The notes below the pieces were generated by a model. It saw nothing but the letters and a program-made list of their open reading frames with translations, did not search any database and was not told the DNA's origin. The position numbers and the translations under genes are program-made. Positions 53,612-62,558 of a stretch of DNA of 64,000 bases are shown piece after piece. The stretch is taken from positions 23,124-87,123 of the forward strand of contig CALWHT010000050.1 of the NCBI GenBank assembly GCA_944380515.1, given 5' to 3'. Source of the DNA: an uncultured Roseburia sp. (GTDB lineage: Bacteria; Bacillota; Clostridia; Lachnospirales; Lachnospiraceae). The stretch's first letter is position 1. Each line of letters begins with the position of its first letter.

Positions 53612-55306
53612 ATGGAAAAAAGGGAGAAAGTATCAGTCATTCAATCGATTTCAGCGAAGGTGATGTTTTTAACGGTTGTAGTTGTGGTGCTGGCGGTTGC
53701 GGGTACCTTGGTAAGTGCAGCAATGGGGTCAAGCAGTGTGGTTTCGGATTTGACCTCGGACTATATTCTGACCATAGCCCAGATGGGAGCACGGACGATT
53801 GATAATATTCCGGAAGAACTTGCGAATACGGATGAGTATGCGGGAGTTATGGCGGATATGAAGATGAACGGCGTCGATTCCTCCTATGCGTATCTGGTAG
53901 CGGAGGATGGAACCATGCTGTATCATCCGACAGCGGATAAAATCGGTCAGCCGGTGGAGAATGCAGTCGTAAGCGGTGTGGTCGAGCAGCTGGCGGCAGG
54001 GCAGAAGCCGGAGGACGCAGTAGTCGAATACGATTTCAACGGAGCAATTAAGTACGCGGGGTACGCGCTCACGTCACAGAATATGATTGTTGTGGTGTCT
54101 GCTGACCAGGATGAAATCATGGAGCCGATTCGCAGCATGATATTGCAGATGGCGCTGCAGGCTGTTGGGATTCTGGTGGTTTGCGTGGTGCTCGGATATA
54201 TTGTCAGTCGATTCTTTATCTGCGCGCCGATTAAGAAGCTCACTGAAATTATCGGTAACACGGCAAATCTGGATTTCCGGCAGAATGAAGAGGGAGAAAA
54301 GCTGTGCAAAAGGAAGGATGAGACCGGCGTTATGGCGCGTGAGGTTCGCCTTATGCGCAACAATTTAAGAGATATGGTGACCGGCATTAACGAGGCCAGC
54401 AAACAGATTACGGGAAATGTAGACGGGTTGCAGGAGGTCGTTGAGACCGTGGATCATATGTGTTCCGACAACTCCGCGACCAGTCAGCAGCTTGCGGCGG
54501 GCATGGAGGAGACCGCGGCGACGACGGTCAACATCAATGAGAATGTAGGCAGTATGAAGGAGGGAGCTGAGGCTATCAATTCCCTCGCGGAGCAGGGGGC
54601 GAGTACCTCGCAGGAAATTATGCAGCGTGCAAAAAATCTGCGTGATAAGACCGTTCAGGCAAGCACCCGCACCATAGAAATGTATGACAACGTGAAAGTG
54701 AAGGCAGAAAAGGCCATTGAAGGCTCCAAAGCGGTGGAGCAGATTAATGCCCTGACAAGCACGATTATGGAAATTTCTTCCCAGACCAGCCTTCTGGCCT
54801 TAAATGCCAGCATTGAGGCGGCGAGGGCAGGAGAGGCCGGCAGGGGCTTTGCCGTGGTTGCTTCTGAAATCGGAAGTCTTGCCGACCAGACCTCAAAGGC
54901 AATCGCGGATATAAGCGAAATTGTAAAGGCCGTCAACGAGGCGGTTGCCAATATGGCGGACTGTCTGGAAGAAACGACGACCTTCCTTGAGCAGACAGTA
55001 TTAAGTGATTATAAGGAATTTGAGCAGGTGGGCGATCAGTATCAGGTGGATGCGGATACCTTTGAGACCAGCATGAACGGAGTCAAGGATTCCATGCTGC
55101 AGCTCTCTGATTCCATTGAAGCGATTGCTCAGGCGCTCAGCGGAATTAACGATACCATCGGCGAATCGGCAATCGGTGTTTCGGATATTGCGGAAAAGAC
55201 AAGCAGTATGGCCGAAAAGACGGGAACGACGCATGATATGGTTTCGGAATGCTACGAGTGCGCTGCAAATTTAAGAAAAATCGTAGATCAGTTTGTTCTT
55301 TCCTAA
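53612..55306 (+). CDS. Methyl-accepting chemotaxis protein
   Basis: The 564-residue receptor has membrane segments at about 17-38 and 180-202 bracketing a Cache-type extracellular sensor domain of about 140 residues ([21 protein letters not shown] is a typical Cache stretch). A HAMP domain follows ([23 protein letters not shown]) and then a long coiled coil. The conserved hairpin tip is [26 protein letters not shown]. No other chemotaxis or flagellar gene is in the window, so the ligand and output are unknown. Confidence 0.94.
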   Translation: MEKREKVSVIQSISAKVMFLTVVVVVLAVAGTLVSAAMGSSSVVSDLTSDYILTIAQMGARTIDNIPEELANTDEYAGVMADMKMNGVDSSYAYLVAEDGTMLYHPTADKIGQPVENAVVSGVVEQLAAGQKPEDAVVEYDFNGAIKYAGYALTSQNMIVVVSADQDEIMEPIRSMILQMALQAVGILVVCVVLGYIVSRFFICAPIKKLTEIIGNTANLDFRQNEEGEKLCKRKDETGVMAREVRLMRNNLRDMVTGINEASKQITGNVDGLQEVVETVDHMCSDNSATSQQLAAGMEETAATTVNINENVGSMKEGAEAINSLAEQGASTSQEIMQRAKNLRDKTVQASTRTIEMYDNVKVKAEKAIEGSKAVEQINALTSTIMEISSQTSLLALNASIEAARAGEAGRGFAVVASEIGSLADQTSKAIADISEIVKAVNEAVANMADCLEETTTFLEQTVLSDYKEFEQVGDQYQVDADTFETSMNGVKDSMLQLSDSIEAIAQALSGINDTIGESAIGVSDIAEKTSSMAEKTGTTHDMVSECYECAANLRKIVDQFVLS

Positions 55307-55332
55307 AATAATGAATAAAACGGCATAAAAAC

Positions 55333-55387
55333 GGGCCTGTCCTCATAAGATGTGTTAGTCGCATATCAGAGTGAGGCAGGCCTTTTT
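55333..55387 (+). terminator. Terminator after the chemoreceptor
   Basis: GGGCCTGTCCTCA (55333-55345) pairs with TGAGGCAGGCC (55372-55382), leaving one bulge, followed by T5. Confidence 0.8.
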
Positions 55388-55449
55388 ATTGTGGCGTCGG
55401 TATGAGCCGTCCGCCGTTTCGCCTGCGGGAAAAGGGAGGACGAGAAGAC

Positions 55450-58062
55450 ATGGAATATTCCGGGAAGCCCATGGAGCGCGGAAAGAACGTATTAGAGAAG
55501 GAAGAAGGGAAATCCGTATTTGCCAGTTTTCTGGAGCAGCTAAACGACCCGCTCATTTTTATTCTGTTTGTGGCGGCGGCCATTTCGCTGCTGCTGCGGG
55601 AAATCGGGGATATGGTGATTATCCTCGCGGTGGTTTTGGTAAACGCGCTTGTCGGAGTGATACAGGAGGGGAAGGCTAAACGGGCGCTGGAATCGCTTGA
55701 GAAGATGACAAGTCCGCACGCGCTGGTTCGGGAGGGTGGGCATATCCATGAAATTCCCGCGGCCGACCTTATTCCGGGAGACATTGTCTGTCTGGAGGCC
55801 GGACGGCAGGTACCGGCAGATTTGAGGCTCACCTCCGCCGTGAATTTAAAAATCGAGGAGTCGGCGCTCACCGGCGAATCCGTACCGGTGTCGAAAAATA
55901 CCGCCGAGAAAAACGCGGCATATATGACGACCAATGTCACTTCAGGACGCGGGGAGGGCGTCGTCGTCGCAATCGGCATGGATACCAAAATCGGAGGCAT
56001 CGCCAGGCTGCTGCAAAATGCCAAAACAGAGCTTACGCCGCTTCAGAAGCGGCTTGCCGATTTGGGAAAGATTTTAAGCACGGTATCCATCTTTTTGTGT
56101 ATTCTGCTGTTTTTTATGGCGGTGCTGCAAAAAAGGGATATCGGGGAAATGCTCATTACTGCTATATCGCTCGCGGTGGCTGCGGTGCCCGAGGGACTGC
56201 CGGCGATTGTCACGATGGTGCTCGCGCTCAGCGTATCGCGTATGGTGAAGGTACATACGATCGTAAAACGTTTGCCGAGCGTGGAGACATTAGGCTGTGT
56301 CAGCGTCGTGTGCTCGGACAAGACGGGAACACTCACACAGAACCGGATGACGGTCACGTCGTGCTATACGGACGGAAGGGTATGCCCGCCGGAGCAGCTT
56401 GACGCCGGGGAAAACGGACACTTCCTCCGGGGCTTTGCCCTCTGCAATGACGCGTCGGTGGAACAGGAGCGCATCGGGGATCCGACGGAGCTTGCGCTTC
56501 TTGATATGGCGGAAATCTTCGGAATCCACAGGGAAGAGCTGGAGCGCCGGTTTCCCAGAAAAAAGGAGCTTGCGTTTGATTCCGCACGGAAAATGATGAC
56601 AACCCTGCATATGGGAGAGAGCGGCGGAATTTCCTACACGAAGGGCTCGCCCGATGAAATTATCGAGCGCAGCAGCTTTCTTTTGCTTCACGGGGAGCGG
56701 ATGCCCATGACGCCGGAGCACAAAAAAAGAATTTATGAAGCGCTTGCGGGTATGACGCAGAATGCGCTGCGCGTTCTCGCGCTCGGAATGCGGCAGCATG
56801 CGTCTGATGTGGAGGAAAACGGGCTGACGTTTATCGGCATGGCGGGTATGGCGGATCCCATCCGTCCGGAGGCAAAGGAGGCCGTTGCGGAATTTTTCCG
56901 GGCGGGCGTAAAAACGGTGATGATAACCGGCGACCGTATGGATACGGCGTTTGCCATCGCGAAGGAACTTGGCATCGCCTCGGAGGAACAGGAGTGCATT
57001 TCCGGGGAGGAACTGGAGCTTTTGAGCGAGGAGGAGCTTACCGCGAGGCTCCCGCAGCTCTCGGTGTTTGCCCATGTCTCACCCGAGCATAAGGTACGCA
57101 TCGTGGCTGCGAGCAAAAAGAAGGGGGAAATTGTTGCGATGACCGGAGACGGAGTCAATGACGCCCCGTCCTTAAAGTCGGCGGATGTAGGAATTGCGAT
57201 GGGAAAAGCGGGAACGGATGTTGCCAGAAATGCGGCGGACATTGTGCTGACTGACGATAATTTCGCGACGATCGCGGGAGCAATCGCACAGGGAAGATGT
57301 ATTTATGAAAATATCAGAAAATCCGTCATTTTCCTGCTGTCCTCCAATTTCGGAGAAATCATTACGATGCTTGCCGCGGTGGCCTGCGGGTTTGCGGCGC
57401 CGTTAAAATCCAGCCATATCCTCTGGATCAACCTGATTACCGATTCGCTTCCGGCGCTGGCTTTGGGCATCGATGAGGAGGAAAATAAAAGCTATATGGA
57501 CCGCCCTCCGAGGGGAAAGGAGGAAAGCCTTTTTGCCGGCGGCGGCTGGAGCTGTACCTGCTTTTACGGCGTTTTGATTGCAGTCATCAGCACGGCGGCG
57601 TTTTTACAGCTTCCGACGGCATTGCTGCTGGACTCCGGACGCAGCGTAACGCTTTCCGCCATTGGGGAGATGCTTGCGCGGGAGGATATCCTGCGGCGCT
57701 GTCAGACCTATGCCTTTACGGTGCTGGGAATGTCACAGCTTTTTCACGCAATCGGCATGCGCGATGTGGAGACCTCGCTGTTTCGGATCAATCATCTGGA
57801 AAACCGGCTGATGGTGCTTGCGTTTTTCATCGGGCTTGGGCTTCAGGTGCTTGTAACCGAGGTGCCTTACTTTGTAAATCTGTTCGGCACCTGCCGGCTG
57901 AGTATTTTAGAATGGGTAAAGCTGCTGGTGCTTGCATCCATGCCGCTTTTGGCGCATGAGCTTTTAATCCTGCTGGCGTATGCGAGGGAAAAGAGCGGCC
58001 GCGGCATTTTGCAAAAAAGGCCCGTGCGTGCGGGAAAAACCGGGGACAACCGCTGGCATTGA
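55450..58062 (+). CDS. Calcium-type P-type ATPase (P2A/P2B)
   Basis: From ATG 55450 this is 870 residues; ATG 55402 is an alternative without a good ribosome site. It pumps cations across the membrane with phosphorylation on the Asp of SDKTGTLTQN. The TGES loop (ALTGESVPV), KGSPDEI nucleotide site and TGDGVNDAPSLK hinge are present. Ca2+-site residues known from SERCA are all visible: PEGLPAI (M4), SSNFGEI with Asn and Glu (M5), NLITDSLPAL with Asn, Thr and Asp (M6). The N-terminus is about 30 residues shorter than usual. It has no riboswitch. Confidence 0.88.
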   Translation: MEYSGKPMERGKNVLEKEEGKSVFASFLEQLNDPLIFILFVAAAISLLLREIGDMVIILAVVLVNALVGVIQEGKAKRALESLEKMTSPHALVREGGHIHEIPAADLIPGDIVCLEAGRQVPADLRLTSAVNLKIEESALTGESVPVSKNTAEKNAAYMTTNVTSGRGEGVVVAIGMDTKIGGIARLLQNAKTELTPLQKRLADLGKILSTVSIFLCILLFFMAVLQKRDIGEMLITAISLAVAAVPEGLPAIVTMVLALSVSRMVKVHTIVKRLPSVETLGCVSVVCSDKTGTLTQNRMTVTSCYTDGRVCPPEQLDAGENGHFLRGFALCNDASVEQERIGDPTELALLDMAEIFGIHREELERRFPRKKELAFDSARKMMTTLHMGESGGISYTKGSPDEIIERSSFLLLHGERMPMTPEHKKRIYEALAGMTQNALRVLALGMRQHASDVEENGLTFIGMAGMADPIRPEAKEAVAEFFRAGVKTVMITGDRMDTAFAIAKELGIASEEQECISGEELELLSEEELTARLPQLSVFAHVSPEHKVRIVAASKKKGEIVAMTGDGVNDAPSLKSADVGIAMGKAGTDVARNAADIVLTDDNFATIAGAIAQGRCIYENIRKSVIFLLSSNFGEIITMLAAVACGFAAPLKSSHILWINLITDSLPALALGIDEEENKSYMDRPPRGKEESLFAGGGWSCTCFYGVLIAVISTAAFLQLPTALLLDSGRSVTLSAIGEMLAREDILRRCQTYAFTVLGMSQLFHAIGMRDVETSLFRINHLENRLMVLAFFIGLGLQVLVTEVPYFVNLFGTCRLSILEWVKLLVLASMPLLAHELLILLAYAREKSGRGILQKRPVRAGKTGDNRWH

Positions 58063-58096
58063 GAAAATATTTTTGATATTTTGGAAGAAAAAAAGG

Positions 58097-58126
58097 TTGA
58101 CAAAGAGCATGGGTTGTGGTTATACT
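58097..58126 (+). promoter_or_regulatory. Promoter of the riboswitch-controlled ATPase
   Basis: TTGACA (58097-58102), an 18-nt spacer and TATACT (58121-58126) lie 25 bases before the aptamer. Confidence 0.65.
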
Positions 58127-58150
58127 ACAGTCAATCAGAACCGAAACGTC

Positions 58151-58292
58151 CAAAAGGGAGTAATAGAAAATGCATTGTCAACATACGCGGTTCCATGGAA
58201 CCTGGTGATGCATACCATACTGTGAATGGTTATGAGACTTTTGACGCAGAATATACAGACGGCTGTATTTCTGCGTTGGGAGTCTCTTTTTT
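58151..58292 (+). ncRNA. yybP-ykoY (Mn2+) riboswitch with terminator
   Basis: The aptamer (58151-58243) is closed by CAAAAG/CTTTTG. Conserved loop elements are GGGAGTAAT near 58156, GTCAACATACGCGG at 58177-58190 and ATGAGACTTTTG at 58232-58243. Downstream, GAGACT (58234-58239), itself part of the aptamer, can pair with AGTCTC (58281-58286) around an ACGCAGAA/TTCTGCGT helix to form a terminator ending in T6. Ligand binding would therefore keep the terminator open. The 170 bases to the next gene show no further clear structure. Confidence 0.85.
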
Positions 58293-58466
58293 ATATTAAG
58301 GAACACCATGTCACATTAACTGGTATAAAAGAATGTGTAAGCCTGGTGAAAGCTGCAAAGAGCTGCCCCGGGGCGCCAATATTTACTTTCGGACGCGGTG
58401 AGAGGATGTCATAAATCGGGTGCACAGTTTTCACTCGTGTAACAGCGAACAGGGAGGAAAGGCAAC

Positions 58467-61070
58467 ATGAATGAATGGTATCAAAAGCCGGCGGAGGAAG
58501 CATTGCATAGCTTTGAGACAACGCAGGCAGGGCTGACGGAGGAGGAAGCGGTAAAACGGCGCGAGAAATACGGCGAGAACCAGCTTTCCGAGGGTGAGAA
58601 GAAAAGTCTTTTCCAGGTATTTCTCGGACAGTTTATGGATTTGCTGGTTGTGATTCTAATCGTGGCGGCAGTTATCTCCGCATTTTCCGGAAATCTGGAG
58701 AGTACGGTGGTAATCCTCGTGGTGCTGGTACTGAATGCGGTGCTTGGAACCGTGCAGTATGCCAAAGCCGAGAAGTCTCTTGCAAGTTTAAAGGAATTGT
58801 CTGCGCCGAATGCAAAGGTACTGCGTGACGGCAGAAAAACGGAGATTCCGGCGGTAGAGGTAGTGCCGGGCGATATTCTGCTTCTGGAGGCGGGAGATTT
58901 AACCGCGGCGGACGGACGGATCATTAAGAGTCATTCGCTGCAGGTCAATGAGAGCTCGCTGACCGGAGAATCCACCAATGTGGAAAAAGTGGAGGACACG
59001 CTGACAGGGGAATGTGCGCTGGGTGACCGGAAAAATATGGTTTACTCCGGCAGCCTTGTAACCTATGGGCGTGCGGAGGTCGTTGTGACCGCAACCGGAA
59101 TGGATACGGAAATCGGACGTATCGCCGGACTGATGAACAATGCGAAGGAGCGGAAAACACCGCTGCAGAAATCATTGGATGATTTCAGTAAAAAGCTTGC
59201 GGCATTGATTCTGGTAATCTGTGCGATCGTATTCGGACTGAGTCTTTACCGCGATATGCCTTTGGTGGACGCTCTGATGTTTGCGGTTGCGCTGGCCGTG
59301 GCGGCTATTCCGGAGGCGCTCAGCTCGATCGTGACCATCGTACAGGCGATGGGAACGCAGAAGATGGCGAAGAGAAATGCCATCATCAAGGATTTAAAGG
59401 CGGTGGAAACGTTAGGCTGCGTATCGGTTATTTGCTCGGATAAGACAGGTACCTTAACGCAGAATAAAATGACGGTGCAGAAAATTTATATTGGTGGAGA
59501 GACGATTGAGCCGCAGCAGCTTGACGTCAAAAACCAGCTTCACCGTTATCTGATGTATGATTCGATTTTAAATAACGATTCCCGGATCTCCGAGGGAAAG
59601 ACGATTGGCGATCCGACGGAATCCGCGCTGCTTGAAATGGTGCGCAAGGCGAAGGTGGACGATGAATTTTTCCGTGAGGTCATGGAGCGTCTGGAGGAAA
59701 TTCCGTTTGATTCCGACCGGAAGCTGATGAGTACGAAATACAAGCTGCACGGCGTGCCGACCGTTTTGACGAAGGGAGCCGTGGATGTGCTCTTAAAGCG
59801 TACGGATAATATCCGTGACAACGAGGGCATCCGTCCGATTACGGACGAGGACATCCGCGTGCTGGAGGAGAAGAACCGTGAATTTTCTGAGAACGGGCTT
59901 CGTGTGCTTGCCTTCGGTTACCGTGAAATGGCACCGGATGAGACGCTTACGCTCGAAAATGAAAACGGCTTTACCTTTGTGGGCCTGATAGCCATGATTG
60001 ACCCGCCGCGTGAGGAGGCCAAGGCGGCGGTGGCGGATGCCTTCCGTGCGGGAATCCGCCCGGTTATGATTACGGGAGACCATAAGATTACGGCGACCGC
60101 CATTGCAAAGCAGCTCGGCATTTTCCGGGAGGGAGATATCGCTGTTGTAGGAACAGAGCTGGATGCGATGACAGATAAGGAATTGGATCAGTTAATCGAG
60201 AAGATTTCTGTTTTTGCCCGTGTGTCGCCGGAAAATAAGATTCGGATCGTGGAGGCATGGCAGAGAAAAGGAAGAGTTGTTTCCATGACCGGAGACGGTG
60301 TCAACGACGCGCCCGCGCTTAAGAAAGCGGATATCGGTGTTGCGATGGGTATTACCGGAACCGAGGTATCGAAGGACGCGGCTTCCATGATTCTGGCGGA
60401 TGATAATTTTGCGACGATTATCGGTGCTGTCGCAAACGGCAGAAATGTATACCGCAACATCAGGAATGCGATTCTTTTCCTGCTGTCCGGAAATATGGCG
60501 GGAATCCTGGCGGTGCTTTATACATCCATTATGGCGCTTCCGGTACCGTTTGAGGCCGTGCATCTGTTGTTTATCAACCTTTTGACGGATTCGCTCCCGG
60601 CGCTGGCGATCGGTATGGAGCCGATGGACGGGGACGTTTTATCCGAGAAGCCGAGAGATCCGAAGGAAGGAATTTTAACCAGAGCGTTTTTGACCAAGCT
60701 GCTGGTGCAGGGCGGCTTTATAGCCATTGCGACGATGGCTGCATTTTATATGGGATTAGAGACAAGTGCTGCTATGGCAAGCACGATGGCGTTTGCGACG
60801 CTGACGCTGGCAAGACTGTTCCACGGCTTTAACTGCCGCAGCAAACATTCGATCTTTAAGATTGGCTTTTCCGGCAACTGGTACAGCCTCGGGGCGTTCG
60901 TGCTCGGTGTTCTGCTTCTGGCCGGAGTAGTATTTATTCCGTTCTTCCAGCGGCTGTTTTCGGTAGAGGTTATGAGCGTGGCGCAGCTGGGCTATATTCT
61001 TCTGTTCGCCGTATTGCCGACAGTACTGATTCAGGCCTATAAAGTAATTTCCGATATTATCAGAAAGTAG
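58467..61070 (+). CDS. P-type cation ATPase, probable Mn2+/Ca2+ exporter
   Basis: The 867-residue pump starts at ATG 58467 behind GGGAGGAAAGG. It has a full cation-ATPase N-terminus (GLTEEEAVKRREKYGENQL), TGES (SSLTGESTNV), SDKTGTLTQN, KGAVDVLL, TGDHKITA and TGDGVNDAPALK. In M4 the motif is PEALSSI; in M5 LLSGNMAGI keeps Asn but has Gly where SERCA has the site-I Glu; M6 NLLTDSLPAL is intact. One cation site may therefore be altered. The Mn2+ riboswitch in its leader makes manganese export the best guess. Confidence 0.88.
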   Translation: MNEWYQKPAEEALHSFETTQAGLTEEEAVKRREKYGENQLSEGEKKSLFQVFLGQFMDLLVVILIVAAVISAFSGNLESTVVILVVLVLNAVLGTVQYAKAEKSLASLKELSAPNAKVLRDGRKTEIPAVEVVPGDILLLEAGDLTAADGRIIKSHSLQVNESSLTGESTNVEKVEDTLTGECALGDRKNMVYSGSLVTYGRAEVVVTATGMDTEIGRIAGLMNNAKERKTPLQKSLDDFSKKLAALILVICAIVFGLSLYRDMPLVDALMFAVALAVAAIPEALSSIVTIVQAMGTQKMAKRNAIIKDLKAVETLGCVSVICSDKTGTLTQNKMTVQKIYIGGETIEPQQLDVKNQLHRYLMYDSILNNDSRISEGKTIGDPTESALLEMVRKAKVDDEFFREVMERLEEIPFDSDRKLMSTKYKLHGVPTVLTKGAVDVLLKRTDNIRDNEGIRPITDEDIRVLEEKNREFSENGLRVLAFGYREMAPDETLTLENENGFTFVGLIAMIDPPREEAKAAVADAFRAGIRPVMITGDHKITATAIAKQLGIFREGDIAVVGTELDAMTDKELDQLIEKISVFARVSPENKIRIVEAWQRKGRVVSMTGDGVNDAPALKKADIGVAMGITGTEVSKDAASMILADDNFATIIGAVANGRNVYRNIRNAILFLLSGNMAGILAVLYTSIMALPVPFEAVHLLFINLLTDSLPALAIGMEPMDGDVLSEKPRDPKEGILTRAFLTKLLVQGGFIAIATMAAFYMGLETSAAMASTMAFATLTLARLFHGFNCRSKHSIFKIGFSGNWYSLGAFVLGVLLLAGVVFIPFFQRLFSVEVMSVAQLGYILLFAVLPTVLIQAYKVISDIIRK

Positions 61071-61089
61071 GAAATTTCCTCGAAGGTAC

Positions 61090-61118
61090 AAAAAGGTGTG
61101 CTTTAGCACACCTTTTTT
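61090..61118. terminator. Bidirectional terminator, ATPase / lacI-type gene
   Basis: AAAAAGGTGTGCT (61090-61102) pairs with AGCACACCTTTTT (61105-61117), with a two-base loop and T run. Confidence 0.88.
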
Positions 61119-61177
61119 CGGTGTCTGCACTGCCGTCGTGCTTTTGTCCGTGCTTGCGCTTGCTGCCATGACGGTTC

Positions 61178-62281
61178 TTATTGTGTTTCCGGCGTCGGAG
61201 AATCGGCCGGTGTATGAGGCAGTGCGGAAGTAGCGGGGGGATCCTGCTGTTGTTCTTGCGTGCGACTGGAAGCGTGCGTTTCCGCCGGAGCCTGGTATCG
61301 CGCCGTGGATTCCCGCTCAATCAGCTTTGCCCGAATCTGGGTGCGGCAGAACGGGATATGGTGCACCAGGGAGTTTAAAACGACGTAGGCGCAGCGTCCC
61401 AGCTCATTGCGTTCCTGGCGCACGGTGGTAAGCGGCGGGTCTAAGGATGCGGCAAGCGGAAGGTCGTCAAAGCCGACCACGCTGATATCCTCCGGCACCC
61501 GAAAGCCCCGCAGCTTACATTCGGCGATGACGCCCGATGCAATGAGGTCGTTACCGCAGATGATTGCCGTGGCCCCCGCTCCGAGAAAGGTCGGTACATG
61601 GTATTTGGCGCTGTCCGCCACATAATAGCCGTAGGCGGTCAAATCCTCCTCCACGTCAAGGCCATGGGCGCGCATGCTTAAAAGCCAGGCCTCCTGGCGC
61701 TGCTCCGACACCATAGAATGGAGCGAGCCGTTCAGGAAGGCTATTTTTTTGTGTCCAAGCGTATAAAGATGGTCCACCGCGGCGTCGATACCCTCATAGT
61801 TGTCGGTTCCCACGTAGCAGACATTGGGATTTTTTCGGATATAATTGTCAAACAGGACGGTTGGCATGGTCGTGTGCGAAAGCTGCTGCATCCATTCGTC
61901 GTGCAGGGCAAAGCCCACCAGAAAAGCGCCGCAGAACCCGTTTTTTAACATATAGGTATCGTATTTTTCCGCAAGCTGAAAAGCAGGCGTAACCGGTATT
62001 ACCGTCACATCCCATTGATGGCGGAAAGCGTTTTGCTTAAAACCGAGTACAATTTCGTAACCGAACTGATCCGCCGTTTCATATTCCATATTTTCCACGA
62101 AAATCGCAAGCTTGCGGTTTTCTATTTTCTTTGATTTCTTGGTAGCATATTCCATTTCGACCGCAGTATCAAGCACCATCTGACGCAGCTCTTCGCTGAT
62201 GTCGCTTGCGCCGTTTAAGCCCTTGGAGACAGTGCTGACGGAAACGCCGAGACGGGTTGCAATATCTTTGATTGTTGCCAT
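61178..62281 (-). CDS. LacI-family transcriptional repressor
   Basis: The 367-residue regulator begins with the HTH MATIKDIATRLGVSVSTVSKGLNG, followed by a hinge helix (ELRQMVLDTAVEMEY) and a periplasmic-binding-like sensor domain (about 60-335) with the ligand end VVGFDDLPLAASLDPPLTTVRQ. A Gln/Pro-rich tail of about 35 residues is extra. It is divergent from malQ, and CG-centred palindromes lie between them, so it probably controls malQ and itself in response to a sugar. Confidence 0.9.
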   Translation of the reverse strand: MATIKDIATRLGVSVSTVSKGLNGASDISEELRQMVLDTAVEMEYATKKSKKIENRKLAIFVENMEYETADQFGYEIVLGFKQNAFRHQWDVTVIPVTPAFQLAEKYDTYMLKNGFCGAFLVGFALHDEWMQQLSHTTMPTVLFDNYIRKNPNVCYVGTDNYEGIDAAVDHLYTLGHKKIAFLNGSLHSMVSEQRQEAWLLSMRAHGLDVEEDLTAYGYYVADSAKYHVPTFLGAGATAIICGNDLIASGVIAECKLRGFRVPEDISVVGFDDLPLAASLDPPLTTVRQERNELGRCAYVVLNSLVHHIPFCRTQIRAKLIERESTARYQAPAETHASSRTQEQQQDPPATSALPHTPADSPTPETQ

Positions 62282-62322
62282 AACAGCCTCACTTTGTAAA
62301 TAAAAAATAAATTGCTGACTTC

Positions 62323-62351
62323 ATTATATCGGACAATGAAATGCTTGGCAA
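62323..62351 (-). promoter_or_regulatory. Promoter of the lacI-type gene
   Basis: On the minus strand TTGCCA (62346-62351), a 17-nt spacer and TATAAT (62323-62328) precede the ATG by 41 bases. Confidence 0.65.
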
Positions 62352-62375
62352 GATGTCTGTCATAAAGGTTTCTAA

Positions 62376-62389
62376 AATTTTCGAAAATT
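62376..62389. promoter_or_regulatory. CG-centred palindrome, candidate operator
   Basis: AATTTTCGAAAATT is a perfect 14-bp palindrome lying 25 bases upstream of the repressor's own -35. Confidence 0.4.
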
Positions 62390-62476
62390 ATTGCCGATTT
62401 CATGGTTAAAATACATAAAAAGGGATGGATAAAAACAGCAAAAACAGCAAAAACGTTGTTAAAAGCCGCAAATTCG

Positions 62477-62505
62477 TTGACAAAAAACGTTTTCAGTAAT
62501 AAAAT
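62477..62505 (+). promoter_or_regulatory. malQ promoter with LacI-type operator in the spacer
   Basis: TTGACA (62477-62482), a 17-nt spacer and TAAAAT (62500-62505). The palindrome AAAACGTTTT (62485-62494) lies in the spacer, and a related AACGTT centre is at 62452-62457. A 9-bp tandem repeat AAAAACAGC starts near 62431. Confidence 0.6.
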
Positions 62506-62558
62506 TGCAACAGATACGAAAAAAAGCGAAATATATAAAGGAAACCGGGGGGATTAAA

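Noticed and set aside
55371-55449. A frameshifted N-terminus for the first P-type ATPase
   Set aside because: The upstream frames carry no GL-x-x-EA-type N-terminal motif; the protein is simply short at its start, so I annotate ATG 55450.
58293-58466. A second structured RNA between the riboswitch and the ATPase start
   Set aside because: I find only short, inconsistent stems and no known aptamer signature.
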